A DNA stretch of 64,000 bases from Ruegeria marina (GCF_900101475.1 NZ_FMZV01000016.1:62001-126000), one strand, 5' to 3'; shown: positions 35,007 through 43,455, numbered from the stretch's first letter. The notes: generated by a model from the letters alone, not told the origin. Program-made: numbers and translations.

Positions 35007-36701
35007 TCAGCCCAGCAGGCGTCGGGCGATCACCTGGGCCTGGATCTCGGCAGCGCCTTCGAAGATGTTCAGGATGCGGGCGTCGCACAGGACGCGGCTG
35101 ATCTTGTACTCCAGCGCGAACCCGTTGCCGCCGTGGATCTGCAATCCGTTGTCGGCCGCGGCCCAGGCCACGCGCGCGCCCAACAGCTTGGCCATGCCGG
35201 CCTCGAGATCGCAGCGGTGGCCATGGTCCTTTTCCCAGGCGCTGAAATAGGTCAACTGGCGCGCGATCATGATTTCAACCGCCATCATCGCCAGCTTGCT
35301 GGCCACGCGCGGGAAATCGATCAGAGCGCGGCCGAACTGCTTGCGGTCCTGCGCATATTGCATGGCGATGTCGAGCGCCGATTGCGCCACGCCAATGGCA
35401 CGGGCGGCGGTCTGGATGCGGGCGCTCTCAAAGGTCTCCATCAGCTGCTTGAAACCCTTGCCTTCTTCTCCGCCGAGGAGGTTCTCGCCCTTGACGTGAA
35501 AACCATCAAAGCCGAGTTCGTACTCCTTCATGCCGCGATAGCCCAATACCTTGATCTCGCCCCCGGTCATGCCAGGCGTGGGGAAGGGCTCGGCGTCGGT
35601 GCCCGGCGTCTTTTCGGCAAGGAACATGCTCAGACCGCGGTAATCGGTGGTGTCCGGATCGGTCCGGGCCAGCAGCGTCATCACATGCGTACGCGCGGCA
35701 TGGGTGATCCAGGTCTTGTTCCCGGTGATCTTGTAATCGCCATTCTCGTCCTTGACAGCGCGGGTGCGCAGGCTGCCCAGGTCCGAGCCGGTATTCGGCT
35801 CGGTGAAGACGGCTGTGGGCAGGATTTCGGCGCTGGCGATCTTTGGCAGCCATTGCGACTTTTGTTCGTCGGTGCCGCCAGCGATAATCAGCTCGGCAGC
35901 GATTTCCGAGCGTGTGCCCAGCGAACCGACGCCGATATAGCCCCGGCTCAGTTCCTCGGAGACCACCACCATCGACGCCTTGCTGAGGCCGAAACCGCCG
36001 AATGCCTCGGGAATGGTCAGGCCGAACACGCCCATCTCGGCCAGTTCCTCGATGACCTCCATCGGGATCAGCTCGTCCTTGAGGTGCCAGTCATGCGCAA
36101 AGGGTTCCACCTTTTCCACCGCATAGCGGCGGAACTGGTCGCGGATCATCTCCAGTTCTTCGTCGAGCCCCGAGGCACCGAACATGGTGGCACCGGCCTG
36201 CTGCTGCATCAGTTCGACCAGACGAACGCGGGCGGCTTGGGTGTTGCCCTTGTCGCAGAGCATCACGACCTCGGGTGTCAACAGGCCGCGGGCGTCATCC
36301 TGGGTCAGGCCCAGATCCTGAAGCCGGACGATTTCGCCCTGGTTCATCTGAATGCCGCCATGGATCTGCCAGAGGTACTCGCCAAAGGCGATCTGGTGGA
36401 TCAGTTGCTCGATTTCGCCGAACTTGCCCTCGGAGTGCAACGCTTCGGCCCAGCGCTGCATCTGGCGCAGTGACTGCTGATAGGTGGCCAGCCACGACAG
36501 GCCATGCGCGGCGGTCTGGTTTGCGTCGATCAGGCTACCGGAAACGCGACCGTCTTCGCTGACCATTCCCTTGACCGAATCGCGTGCGCGTTCAAAGAGC
36601 GCATCCACCGGGGCAAGCGCTGCTTTCGTCAGGCGAAGAAGGTCGGGCAAAAGAACGGTTTGCGTGGTCATCGTCATCGGGTCCTGTCCGTCATGGGCCA
36701 T
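35007..36701 (-). CDS. mcd: Acyl-CoA dehydrogenase with N-terminal extension, probable (2S)-methylsuccinyl-CoA dehydrogenase
   Basis: The 564-residue protein has a typical acyl-CoA dehydrogenase core (about residues 180-564: FGLTIPEAFGGFGLSKASM, AVFTEPNTGSDLGS, TGNKTWITHAA, YAQDRKQFGRALIDFP, QIHGGNGFALEY). An extra N-terminal domain of about 170 residues precedes it. This extended layout is known for Mcd of the ethylmalonyl-CoA pathway, which oxidises methylsuccinyl-CoA to mesaconyl-CoA with ETF as electron acceptor (etfBA also lie in this window). The assignment to Mcd rests on length and overall likeness. Start candidates are 36701, 36677 and 36671. Confidence 0.75.
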   Translation of the reverse strand: MAHDGQDPMTMTTQTVLLPDLLRLTKAALAPVDALFERARDSVKGMVSEDGRVSGSLIDANQTAAHGLSWLATYQQSLRQMQRWAEALHSEGKFGEIEQLIHQIAFGEYLWQIHGGIQMNQGEIVRLQDLGLTQDDARGLLTPEVVMLCDKGNTQAARVRLVELMQQQAGATMFGASGLDEELEMIRDQFRRYAVEKVEPFAHDWHLKDELIPMEVIEELAEMGVFGLTIPEAFGGFGLSKASMVVVSEELSRGYIGVGSLGTRSEIAAELIIAGGTDEQKSQWLPKIASAEILPTAVFTEPNTGSDLGSLRTRAVKDENGDYKITGNKTWITHAARTHVMTLLARTDPDTTDYRGLSMFLAEKTPGTDAEPFPTPGMTGGEIKVLGYRGMKEYELGFDGFHVKGENLLGGEEGKGFKQLMETFESARIQTAARAIGVAQSALDIAMQYAQDRKQFGRALIDFPRVASKLAMMAVEIMIARQLTYFSAWEKDHGHRCDLEAGMAKLLGARVAWAAADNGLQIHGGNGFALEYKISRVLCDARILNIFEGAAEIQAQVIARRLLG

Positions 36702-36791
36702 GAATCACATCCTCTCGTGGTCGGTCCGGTCATATCATTTTGCACATGCAGCGCAACAAAAATGCGCGGCGTGCTTTTGGCGGGTATGAAA

Positions 36792-36801
36792 ATTGCGCAA
36801 T
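36792..36801. promoter_or_regulatory. Palindrome ATTGCGCAAT upstream of mcd
   Basis: A perfect 10-base palindrome lies 91 bases before the mcd start and is followed by further TTGC/GCAA half sites (AATATTGCATTGCAG). TTGC-GCAA dyads are the type recognised by ScfR/PccR/RamB regulators of acyl-CoA pathway genes. The link is inferred. Confidence 0.35.
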
Positions 36802-37317
36802 GGAATATTGCATTGCAGCGTAATCCGGCCAGCACGTCATCTGGTGTTCGACCTAGTTCCGGTTTGGTGCCAGTCGAAAGAAAAAGAGCAACATCAACCT
36901 GCCGCTCTGGGGGCCTCCAAGAGATGTCAGTACGTCCGGCGGAATGCCGGGACAACCCGCCAGCCCAGAGCAACCAGGCGCTGAATGCCCGCAGGCCATG
37001 TAGCAGAACGAAAGGGCTGGCGCGGCTTGGATATTCCGGAAGCACAGGTTCTGTACGGAGGTCGCCATGGAGAAACGGGTCACGAGGCCAGCGGAAGAGG
37101 GCCGTGATGCACAGCACATTGATTGTGGGTGTCGAACAGTTCCGTGGTGGCATTTTACATGTCACGTTCCACCGGGCTGAGAACTTCCAGGCCGAGAACT
37201 CGTTCCCAGTTTTGAAACAGTTTGCGGGTTCTGCCAATAACTGTTCAGAATTAATTACGAAGTGCTGAATTCGTCACCGTTCCATACGCCAAGTGCCGCT
37301 GGTGATCCAGTATCTTA
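36802..37317. other. Intergenic stretch without a recognisable gene
   Basis: About 500 bases between mcd and the TauE-like gene have open frames on both strands, but none has a family-like protein, a good ribosome binding site or the codon pattern of the neighbours. The right part (about 37200-37380) is visibly richer in A and T. It could be a decayed insertion at the left edge of the accessory cluster, but no inverted repeats or transposase motif were found. Confidence 0.4.
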
Positions 37318-37439
37318 TTGACACACTGCACCAAAGGCGTACCCTCAAATACTCTATATGGCTGCGATAAAGTGAGTGGTGGCAGCTGAAAAGCTTTTTC
37401 AAGTTCATGACCCGGTATCAGCAATGATACCGGGTTTTT
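37318..37439 (+). ncRNA. Candidate small RNA with intrinsic terminator
   Basis: A -35-like TTGACA at 37318-37323 is followed by non-coding sequence with internal complementarity (GCTG at 37361 and CAGC at 37383). A strong terminator ends the stretch at 37410-37439 on the plus strand. No plus-strand protein gene lies upstream of this terminator for about 3.2 kb apart from antisense sequence, so a separate transcript of about 80-110 nt is the simplest explanation. No clear -10 box is seen. Confidence 0.4.
37410..37439 (+). terminator. Intrinsic terminator without an upstream plus-strand gene
   Basis: A perfect 11-base stem (ACCCGGTATCA / TGATACCGGGT) with a GCAA tetraloop is followed by five T (37435-37439). 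The T run is on the plus strand only. It lies 3 bases before the stop of the minus-strand TauE-like gene and might also serve that gene weakly. Confidence 0.85.
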
Positions 37440-37441
37440 CG

Positions 37442-38176
37442 TCAGACAGCTTCATGCAAAAGACGCAGTGCCACCACGACCAGCAAGAACAGGACAACCC
37501 GGTCAAATGTGCGGCGATCCACGAACCTGGCCAGCCAAGCCCCGACCGGCATTGCTCCGAACAGGGGGATACAGGCGCCCAAGCTGATCGCCAACCGTTG
37601 TGGGGTCAGGATATCCAGCGTCCACAGTGTCGGCAACTGGAGGACCGACATCGACAGGAAAAAGGCTGAAATGGTGGCGATGAAGGCAGGTCGTGTCAGC
37701 CCCAACGCACTTACGAAAGTCAGCGACAAGGGCGCGGAGATACCCGCCGCCCCCTGCATGATGCCCGAAGCCAGAGCTACCGGAGCCACAACCCTTTCGG
37801 CGGTTTTCCAGGGCAGGTGCCAGTCAGGGCGCTTCAGTCGAAAGGCAACATAGGCCAGCGCCATTCCGGCGACGACGACCATGAGAAGTTGCGAAGGCAG
37901 ACTTGCCAGCATCAGACTGCCTAACGCTGCTCCGGTGGCCGCAGCGACCATCATGGTCGCGACGAAACGGCCGGCGGGCAGTTCCGCGCGAAAGATCCAC
38001 AACTGCCACAGGTTTGACAGAAACGCGGGGAGCGCGAAAACCGCGACGGCAAATGGCACGCCGTAGTAGATCGACATGATGGGCACCGCGACAACCGGCG
38101 TGCCTGCCCCGATCGCTCCCTTCAGCAACCCGCCGGCGGCAAAGGCGACAAAGGCCATCACTAGCCCTTCTTCCAT
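37442..38176 (-). CDS. TauE/SafE-family permease
   Basis: The 244-residue polytopic membrane protein has about eight helices. The TauE/SafE traits are an N-terminal FAAGGLLKGAIGAGTPVVAVPIM and the repeat-like QGAAGISAPLSLTFVSALGL in the second half. Members move sulfite, sulfoacetate or other small organic anions. The ATG at 38176 has GGGGGA upstream and is preferred over 38230. It is divergent from the GntR regulator of the aromatic cluster and may move a substrate or product of that pathway. Confidence 0.8.
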   Translation of the reverse strand: MEEGLVMAFVAFAAGGLLKGAIGAGTPVVAVPIMSIYYGVPFAVAVFALPAFLSNLWQLWIFRAELPAGRFVATMMVAAATGAALGSLMLASLPSQLLMVVVAGMALAYVAFRLKRPDWHLPWKTAERVVAPVALASGIMQGAAGISAPLSLTFVSALGLTRPAFIATISAFFLSMSVLQLPTLWTLDILTPQRLAISLGACIPLFGAMPVGAWLARFVDRRTFDRVVLFLLVVVALRLLHEAV

Positions 38177-38235
38177 GATTTCCCCCGGGAAAAGCTGATT
38201 CTCAAACACAGTAAACGCGCTGTCGGTCAATTTCG

Positions 38236-38241
38236 GTATAC
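38236..38241. promoter_or_regulatory. GTATAC half of a candidate GntR operator pair (distal)
   Basis: GTATAC at 38236-38241 lies 62 bases from the same palindrome in the GntR promoter, inside the divergent region between the TauE-like and GntR genes. GntR/FCD regulators often bind TGTATACA-type dyads. Confidence 0.4.
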
Positions 38242-38285
38242 AACAATCGAGAAATCATGAAGAAATACACCAAAAATCGTCGATA

Positions 38286-38314
38286 TTGACAAATCATGTA
38301 TACAAAAATACTGT
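38286..38314 (+). promoter_or_regulatory. Promoter of the GntR-ligM-TRAP operon with operator TGTATACA in the spacer
   Basis: TTGACA at 38286-38291 (perfect -35) is followed after 17 bases by TACTGT (weak -10). The palindrome TGTATACA (38297-38304) lies in the spacer, an ideal place for repression. The GntR start codon is at 38343. Confidence 0.5.
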
Positions 38315-38342
38315 TCCATCATTCGTGCTTTGGGAGAGGGGC

Positions 38343-39068
38343 ATGAACCGGCAGGATCGCAAGACACAATTTACGAAGGCGCTTATCGAGCTCCGCTCGC
38401 TGGTGCTTGATGGCAGTTTTCCGAGTGGCGCGCGCCTGCCGGAAACCTCCCTGGCCGATCGGTTGGGGTTGTCGCGCACGCCTCTGCGGCAGGCGATGGA
38501 CAGGCTGGTCGACGAAGGTCTGCTGGAGCGGATCGAGACAGGCGGCTGCCGGGTCGCCAGTTTTTCCATGGCTGACATCATGGATGCGATCGAATTGCGC
38601 GGCGTGCTTGAAGGCACCGCCGCACGGCTTGCGGCCGAGCGTGGCGCCGTGCCCGCGCTGGCGCAACGGATGACCGAGGTGCTCGATGCGCTGGATGCCG
38701 TGGTTTCGCCGGAACTGGATTTCAGGGCTTACGTGTCGCTGAATGAAGAATTCCACAGTCTGCTCGCGCGGTTGGCCGGTTCAAGCATTGTCGCGCGCGA
38801 AGTGGAGCGCGCCAACCGCTTGCCCGCAGCGTCGCCGACAGCCTTCCTGCAGGGGCAGGACACGATCCCGGATTTCCGCGACAGCCTGCGCCGGGCGCAG
38901 ACCCAGCACCGGGCGATCTTCGAGGCTATCCTGGCGCGCGAAGGGGCGCGGGCCGAAGCGCTGGCCCGCGAACACGCGCGTCTGGCGCGAACCAATCTTG
39001 AATACGTGATGCGCGAGAAGCCCAGCCTGGCCGGAAAGGTGCCGGGGCTGGCGCTGGTCGCAGATTGA
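38343..39068 (+). CDS. GntR-family regulator (FCD domain) of the aromatic cluster
   Basis: The 241-residue protein has a winged helix at about residues 10-75 (GARLPETSLADRLGLSRTPLRQAMDRL) and an FCD ligand domain (MDAIELRGVLEGTAARLAAERG, and the His in TQHRAIFEAI). It probably senses an aromatic acid or ring-cleavage product and controls the operon that follows, as well as the divergent permease. The ATG at 38343 follows GGGAGAGG. ligM starts 27 bases after its stop. Confidence 0.85.
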   Translation: MNRQDRKTQFTKALIELRSLVLDGSFPSGARLPETSLADRLGLSRTPLRQAMDRLVDEGLLERIETGGCRVASFSMADIMDAIELRGVLEGTAARLAAERGAVPALAQRMTEVLDALDAVVSPELDFRAYVSLNEEFHSLLARLAGSSIVAREVERANRLPAASPTAFLQGQDTIPDFRDSLRRAQTQHRAIFEAILAREGARAEALAREHARLARTNLEYVMREKPSLAGKVPGLALVAD

Positions 39069-39095
39069 ACCGAGGCTTTTTCAGGGAGAAAAGAT

Positions 39096-40502
39096 ATGCC
39101 GAGTTTGAGCGATGTGATGAAGCAATGGAGTTCGCCGGTTGAAATGCTGCGAAATTCCAGGATCGGGATGTACGTCTATCCGGTGGTGACGCCCGAGTTC
39201 CAGAACTGGCGCGACGAGCAGCGGGCATGGCGCGAAACGGCAGTGCTGTTCGACCAGAGCCATCACATGGACGAGGTGATCGTCGAAGGCCCGCAGGCGA
39301 CCGAGTTCCTGTCGCATCACGGCATCAACAGTTTTGCAAATTTCGACCTGAACCGCGCCAAGCATTTCGTGCCGGTCACGCCGGCGGGTCATGTCATCGG
39401 TGACCACATCATCTTTCGCGAGCGCGAGGACAAATATATCCTGGTCGGGCGCGCCCCGACGTCGAACTGGCTGATGTTTGCCGCCGCCTGGGGCAAGTGG
39501 AACGTGCGCCTGCGCTACGATCCCCGCTCGCCCTCGCGCCCAGAGGGAGAGCGCGTTCTGCGCGAGCACTACCGCTTTCAGATCCAGGGGCCGGATGCGC
39601 CGAAGATATTTGAAAAGATGAACGGCGGGCCGATCCCCGACATCAAGTTCTTCCATGTCGACTGGATCAATGTCGGCTCGAAAAAGGTCCAGGCGCTGCG
39701 CCACGGCATGTCCGGTGCGCCGGGTCTTGAGATCTGGGGGCCTTACAAGGACAAGGACTACATCCACTCGACCATTCTCCAGGCTGCGCGCGATGCGGAC
39801 GTACAACTCGTCCAGTGCGGCAGCCGCGCCTATTCCACCAATACGCTGGAATCGGGGTGGATCCCGTCGCCGCTGCCGGGCATCTACACCGGAGGCGGGA
39901 TGCTGGCCGATTATCGCGACTGGCTGGGGGCCGATATGTACGAGGCCGCGGGGGCCATCGGCGGCAGTTTCGTGTCGGACAACATCGAAGACTACTACGT
40001 GAACCCGTTCGAACTGGGCTATGACTTCTACATCGGCTGGAAAAAGGACGATTTCATCGGCAAGGAGGCCCTGGCCGCGATGAAGGGCAGCCCGAAGAAC
40101 CGCAAGAAGGTCACCTTCGAGTGGAACCGGGATGATGTGCTTGCAGTTATCGCCAGCGCGTTCGAGCAGGGCACGCCCTGCAAGTGGATCGATTTCCCGC
40201 AGCCCAACTATGCGTCATCCTCGGCCGATCGGATCGAGCGCGATGGCCAGATGGTCGGCATGTCGATGTTCAATGGCTACAGCTTCAACGAGCGTTGCCT
40301 GCTGTCGCTTGGCGTGGTGCATCAGGACGTGCAGGTCGGCGATATCCTGACGTTGAAATGGGGCGAGCCGGACGATACCGCAAAAACCTCGACCGAGCGT
40401 CACCGCCAGGCCGAAATCCGGGTGCGCGTGTCGCCGACGCCTTATGCCCAGGAAGCGCGGGAAAATTATGCCGACAGCTGGCGCACGCGGGTTGCCGAGT
40501 AA
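39096..40502 (+). CDS. ligM: Tetrahydrofolate-dependent aromatic O-demethylase (LigM-like)
   Basis: The 468-residue GcvT-fold protein closely resembles LigM of Sphingobium (vanillate/3-O-methylgallate O-demethylase, 471 residues) as I recall it. Shared segments are VEMLRNSRIGMYVYPVVTP, LFDQSHHMDEVIV, VPVTPAGHVIGDHIIF, GAPGLEIWGPY, SNTLES-like STNTLESGWIPSPLPGIYTG and GAIGGSFVSDNIEDYYVNP. It moves the aryl methyl group to tetrahydrofolate, giving 5-methyl-THF and a phenol. The GcvT and DmdA families are more distant. It is the first enzyme gene of the operon, before a TRAP transporter and ring-cleavage dioxygenase. Confidence 0.85.
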   Translation: MPSLSDVMKQWSSPVEMLRNSRIGMYVYPVVTPEFQNWRDEQRAWRETAVLFDQSHHMDEVIVEGPQATEFLSHHGINSFANFDLNRAKHFVPVTPAGHVIGDHIIFREREDKYILVGRAPTSNWLMFAAAWGKWNVRLRYDPRSPSRPEGERVLREHYRFQIQGPDAPKIFEKMNGGPIPDIKFFHVDWINVGSKKVQALRHGMSGAPGLEIWGPYKDKDYIHSTILQAARDADVQLVQCGSRAYSTNTLESGWIPSPLPGIYTGGGMLADYRDWLGADMYEAAGAIGGSFVSDNIEDYYVNPFELGYDFYIGWKKDDFIGKEALAAMKGSPKNRKKVTFEWNRDDVLAVIASAFEQGTPCKWIDFPQPNYASSSADRIERDGQMVGMSMFNGYSFNERCLLSLGVVHQDVQVGDILTLKWGEPDDTAKTSTERHRQAEIRVRVSPTPYAQEARENYADSWRTRVAE

Positions 40503-40505
40503 GCA

Positions 40506-40536
40506 ATATGTGCCCCGGACGCTCCGGGGCACATAT
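40506..40536 (+). other. Strong stem-loop between ligM and dctP
   Basis: A perfect 14-base stem (ATATGTGCCCCGGA / TCCGGGGCACATAT) with loop CGC lies 3 bases after the ligM stop. No T run follows. It may stabilise the ligM message end, be a processing site that separates ligM and transporter expression, or act as a partial terminator. Confidence 0.6.
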
Positions 40537-40652
40537 GCCGAAATAGCAAGAATTTATGGGCTGCACCCAAAACGAATAGGCCCGCGGGAGGCTTTCCTTT
40601 TAACCTGCGGTCCAGAACCTGACAGGATCTGTCCATATATGGGAGGAAGACA

Positions 40653-41633
40653 ATGAAGATAAAGCACTTCTTTGCAGGGGCAGCACTGGCCGTGCTCTGT
40701 GCCGCCGGTGCTCGGGCCGAAGAGCTGAAGTTCGCGAATTTCACTCCGCCGTTTCACACGGTCAATGCAAGTGTCATTGAAAAACTGAATGCCGATGTGA
40801 GCGCGGCCACGGGTGGTGCGTTGACCGTTCGCGGCTATCACGGCGGCGAACTTGGGGCGGGACCGGTCGAACAATATGTACGCGTCCTGCAGGGCGTAGC
40901 CGACATTGCCTGGGGTCTGCCGGGCTACACCTCGTCACAGTTCCAGAAGACGATGATCGTCGAGCTTCCAGGGGTGATCCCGCTGGATGCGCCGGGATAC
41001 GAGGCACTCTGGAATGCCTATGACGACAACCTGGCCGGCGAATTCCCTGGCACCAAACCGCTGGCGATCTGGACCTCGGAGCCCAACATCTTCATCATGA
41101 AGGACAAGGTCGTGCGCACACCGGCCGATCTCCAGGGGTTGAAGCTGCGCGTTGCTGGCGCCACGGCGGCCGAAGTAGTATCGGCCATGGGGGCGACCCC
41201 GGTGCAGATGCCGATCAACCAGGTCTACAACGCGCTGCAGACCGGTCTGATCGACGGGGTGGTCACCGGCTCATCGACCCTCAGCGATTTCAAGCTGGAC
41301 GAGGTTGCCGACAGTTTCACCTTCGGGGCAAACTTGGGTCGTCTGGCGTTTTACGCCGTGATGAGTCAGGCAAAATACGACAGCCTGCCTGATGACCAGA
41401 AGGCCGCGATCGACGCTGCGTCGGGTCCGGGTCTGTCCAAATCCGCCGAAGATGCGTGGAACGTCACCGCAAATGCGGCGATCGAGGCCGCCCGTGCAGA
41501 CAGCAAGAACACCATCGTCGACCTGAGTGCCGACGAGGCGCAAGCCTTTGCCGACGCTGTCGCCGGGGTAGTCGACGCTTATGTCGCCTCGGTCGGTGGC
41601 GAGGCGGCCCTTGCCGCGATGCAGGGCCAGTAG
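40653..41633 (+). CDS. dctP: TRAP transporter substrate-binding protein (DctP)
   Basis: The 326-residue periplasmic protein has a signal peptide (MKIKHFFAGAALAVLCAAGARA, cleaved before EELK). The TRAP-type binding fold follows: YHGGELGAGPVEQYVRVLQG, IWTSEPNIFIMKDKVVRTPADLQGLKLRVAG with the carboxylate-binding Arg (LRVAG), and LIDGVVTGSSTLSDF. From context it should capture a methoxylated or hydroxylated aromatic acid. A GGAGG site precedes the ATG. DctQ starts immediately after its stop. Confidence 0.9.
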   Translation: MKIKHFFAGAALAVLCAAGARAEELKFANFTPPFHTVNASVIEKLNADVSAATGGALTVRGYHGGELGAGPVEQYVRVLQGVADIAWGLPGYTSSQFQKTMIVELPGVIPLDAPGYEALWNAYDDNLAGEFPGTKPLAIWTSEPNIFIMKDKVVRTPADLQGLKLRVAGATAAEVVSAMGATPVQMPINQVYNALQTGLIDGVVTGSSTLSDFKLDEVADSFTFGANLGRLAFYAVMSQAKYDSLPDDQKAAIDAASGPGLSKSAEDAWNVTANAAIEAARADSKNTIVDLSADEAQAFADAVAGVVDAYVASVGGEAALAAMQGQ

Positions 41634-42143
41634 GTGCTGACCAAGCTACGCAAGGTCGCGGACGGGCTGATCGGCCTGTCCGCGACCATCGGCGCCCTGG
41701 CGCTGGTCCTCGAGATTTGCGTGATCCTCGTCGACGTCATCGGGCGGGTTTTCGGGCATCCTCTGTTCGGGTCACAGGACGTGGTCACCATGGTGATGGT
41801 CTTGCTCGTGTTCGGTGGTATGGCGCTGTGCGACCGGCAGGGCGGGCACATTTCCGTTGATCTGCTGGAACGCAGGTTTCCCCGGATCGTGAACCGCATC
41901 ATCGACATCTGCGCTGCTGTCCTGGGCGCGGTCATCTTCGTCTTTATCGCCTGGGCGGTGTGGGAAAGCGCGAAACTTAGTCAGATGCTGAACCTTTCCA
42001 CCAATCTGCTGAACCTTCCGAAGGTTTGGTTCCAATGGGCGCTCAGCGGGTTTTCCCTGGTTGCGGCCTTCGGCATGGCGCTCAGGGCGCTGGAACTGAC
42101 TCTTTCCGGTCGTGATGTCCGTTCAGAAAGGCTGCCGCAATGA
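41634..42143 (+). CDS. dctQ: TRAP transporter small membrane subunit (DctQ)
   Basis: The 169-residue protein has four membrane helices, with the DctQ pattern (VILVDVIGRVFGHPLFGSQD near the N-terminus, MVLLVFGGMALCDRQGGHISV, and RRFPR after it). It pairs with DctM in the inner membrane. The start is the GTG at 41634, directly adjacent to the dctP stop. dctM overlaps by four bases (ATGA). Confidence 0.9.
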   Translation: MLTKLRKVADGLIGLSATIGALALVLEICVILVDVIGRVFGHPLFGSQDVVTMVMVLLVFGGMALCDRQGGHISVDLLERRFPRIVNRIIDICAAVLGAVIFVFIAWAVWESAKLSQMLNLSTNLLNLPKVWFQWALSGFSLVAAFGMALRALELTLSGRDVRSERLPQ

Positions 42144-43444
42144 GCGCGGGTGCGATCGGGTTGACCGGCATTGCCGGCTTGTTCCTCCTGCTGGCTCTGC
42201 GCATTCCGGTGGCCTTTGCCATGTTTCTGGTCGGGTTTCTGGGGATATGGGTGTTGAACGGCTGGGGCGCTGCGATGGGGCTTCTGGCCTCGGAAAGCTT
42301 CACGCTGGCGTCGAACCCGGAACTGGTCGTGATCCCGCTGTTCATCCTGATGGGCAATGTGGCCAGCCACACGGGCATGAGCCGGCAGCTTTACGACGCC
42401 GCTTATGCGGTGATCGGCCACGTGCGCGGCGGGCTGGCATCGGCCACGGTGATCGGCTGCGGAGGCTTTGCCGCATTGTCCGGCTCGTCGGTCGCCTCGG
42501 CGCTGACGATGGGCAAGGTCAGCCTGGCTCAGATGGACCGCTTCGGCTATGACCCGCGCCTGTCGACCGGCAGCGTGGCGGCGGGCGGCACGCTGGGCAT
42601 CCTGATCCCGCCATCCACCGGCTTCGTGATCTATGCGATCCTGACCGAACAGAGCATCGGGCGGCTGTTCCTGGCCGGAGTGTTGCCGGGCATTCTGCTG
42701 CTGGCGATGTTTGTCCTGACCATCACGCTGATCTGCCTTGTCCGGCCCCATTTTGGCCCCGCTGGCCCGCGCACCAGCATGGGCGAGAAGGCACGTGCCA
42801 TGGTTGGCGCCCTACCCATCGTTCTGGTGATAGCCCTGACCATCGGTGGTATCTACGGCGGGTTCTTCTCGCCGGTCGAGGCCGCGGGCGTTGGCGCCGG
42901 TCTGGTGATCCTCTATGGCCTGATCACCCGGACGCTCGGGTTCCGCGCCTTTGCCGATGCCTGCCGCGACAGCATCGTGACCACCGCCACGGTGATGCTG
43001 ATCCTGATCGCCGCGCACATGATCAACCCGTTCCTGGCCCTCAGTCATATCCCCGAGGTCGTCGGCCACTTTCTGGCCGGGCTGAACCTGAACGTGACCG
43101 GTACCCTGCTGGTGATCCTCTTCTTCTACCTCGTCCTGGGCTGCTTTCTCGAAGGCTTCGCCATGCTGGTGCTGACACTGCCCATCTTCTTCCCGGTCGT
43201 GCTGCAAATGGGGGTTGATCCGATCTGGTTCGGGGTGCTGGTGGTGCTGACGCTCGAAATGGGGCTGATATCGCCGCCGGTGGGCATCAACGTGTTCATC
43301 GTCAAGACGGTCGCTCCCAAGGTGCCTCTGGGTGACATCTTTCGTGGCGTACTGCCATTCTGGGGTGCGATGATCGTCACGCTTGGCCTGCTGATCGCCT
43401 TTCCGCAGATCGCGCTGATCCTGCCCAATACCATGTTCAACTGA
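42140..43444 (+). CDS. dctM: TRAP transporter large permease (DctM)
   Basis: The 434-residue polytopic protein has the DctM marks: LLALRIPVAFAMFLVGFLG, NPELVVIPLFILMGNVASHTG, SGSSVASALTMGKVSL, GGTLGILIPPSTGFVIYAIL and GLISPPVGINVFIVK. It is the Na+-driven permease of the DctPQM uptake system. It is followed by the extradiol dioxygenase gene after 11 bases, so uptake and ring cleavage share one transcript. Confidence 0.93.
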   Translation: MSAGAIGLTGIAGLFLLLALRIPVAFAMFLVGFLGIWVLNGWGAAMGLLASESFTLASNPELVVIPLFILMGNVASHTGMSRQLYDAAYAVIGHVRGGLASATVIGCGGFAALSGSSVASALTMGKVSLAQMDRFGYDPRLSTGSVAAGGTLGILIPPSTGFVIYAILTEQSIGRLFLAGVLPGILLLAMFVLTITLICLVRPHFGPAGPRTSMGEKARAMVGALPIVLVIALTIGGIYGGFFSPVEAAGVGAGLVILYGLITRTLGFRAFADACRDSIVTTATVMLILIAAHMINPFLALSHIPEVVGHFLAGLNLNVTGTLLVILFFYLVLGCFLEGFAMLVLTLPIFFPVVLQMGVDPIWFGVLVVLTLEMGLISPPVGINVFIVKTVAPKVPLGDIFRGVLPFWGAMIVTLGLLIAFPQIALILPNTMFN

Positions 43445-43455
43445 CGGAGGCCGCC

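Noticed and set aside
34875-36473. A 532-codon plus-strand frame opposite mcd
   Set aside because: It is antisense to the acyl-CoA dehydrogenase, with low-complexity content and no domain.
36504-37268. Plus- and minus-strand frames in the mcd/TauE gap
   Set aside because: They overlap mcd antisense or lack ribosome binding sites and family features. Considered as a decayed transposase, but no DDE motif or inverted repeats were seen.
39096-40502. DmdA (DMSP demethylase) or GcvT as the identity of the GcvT-fold protein
   Set aside because: Many long segments match LigM as I recall it, the length fits LigM, and the neighbours are aromatic-pathway genes. DmdA and GcvT are shorter and more distant.
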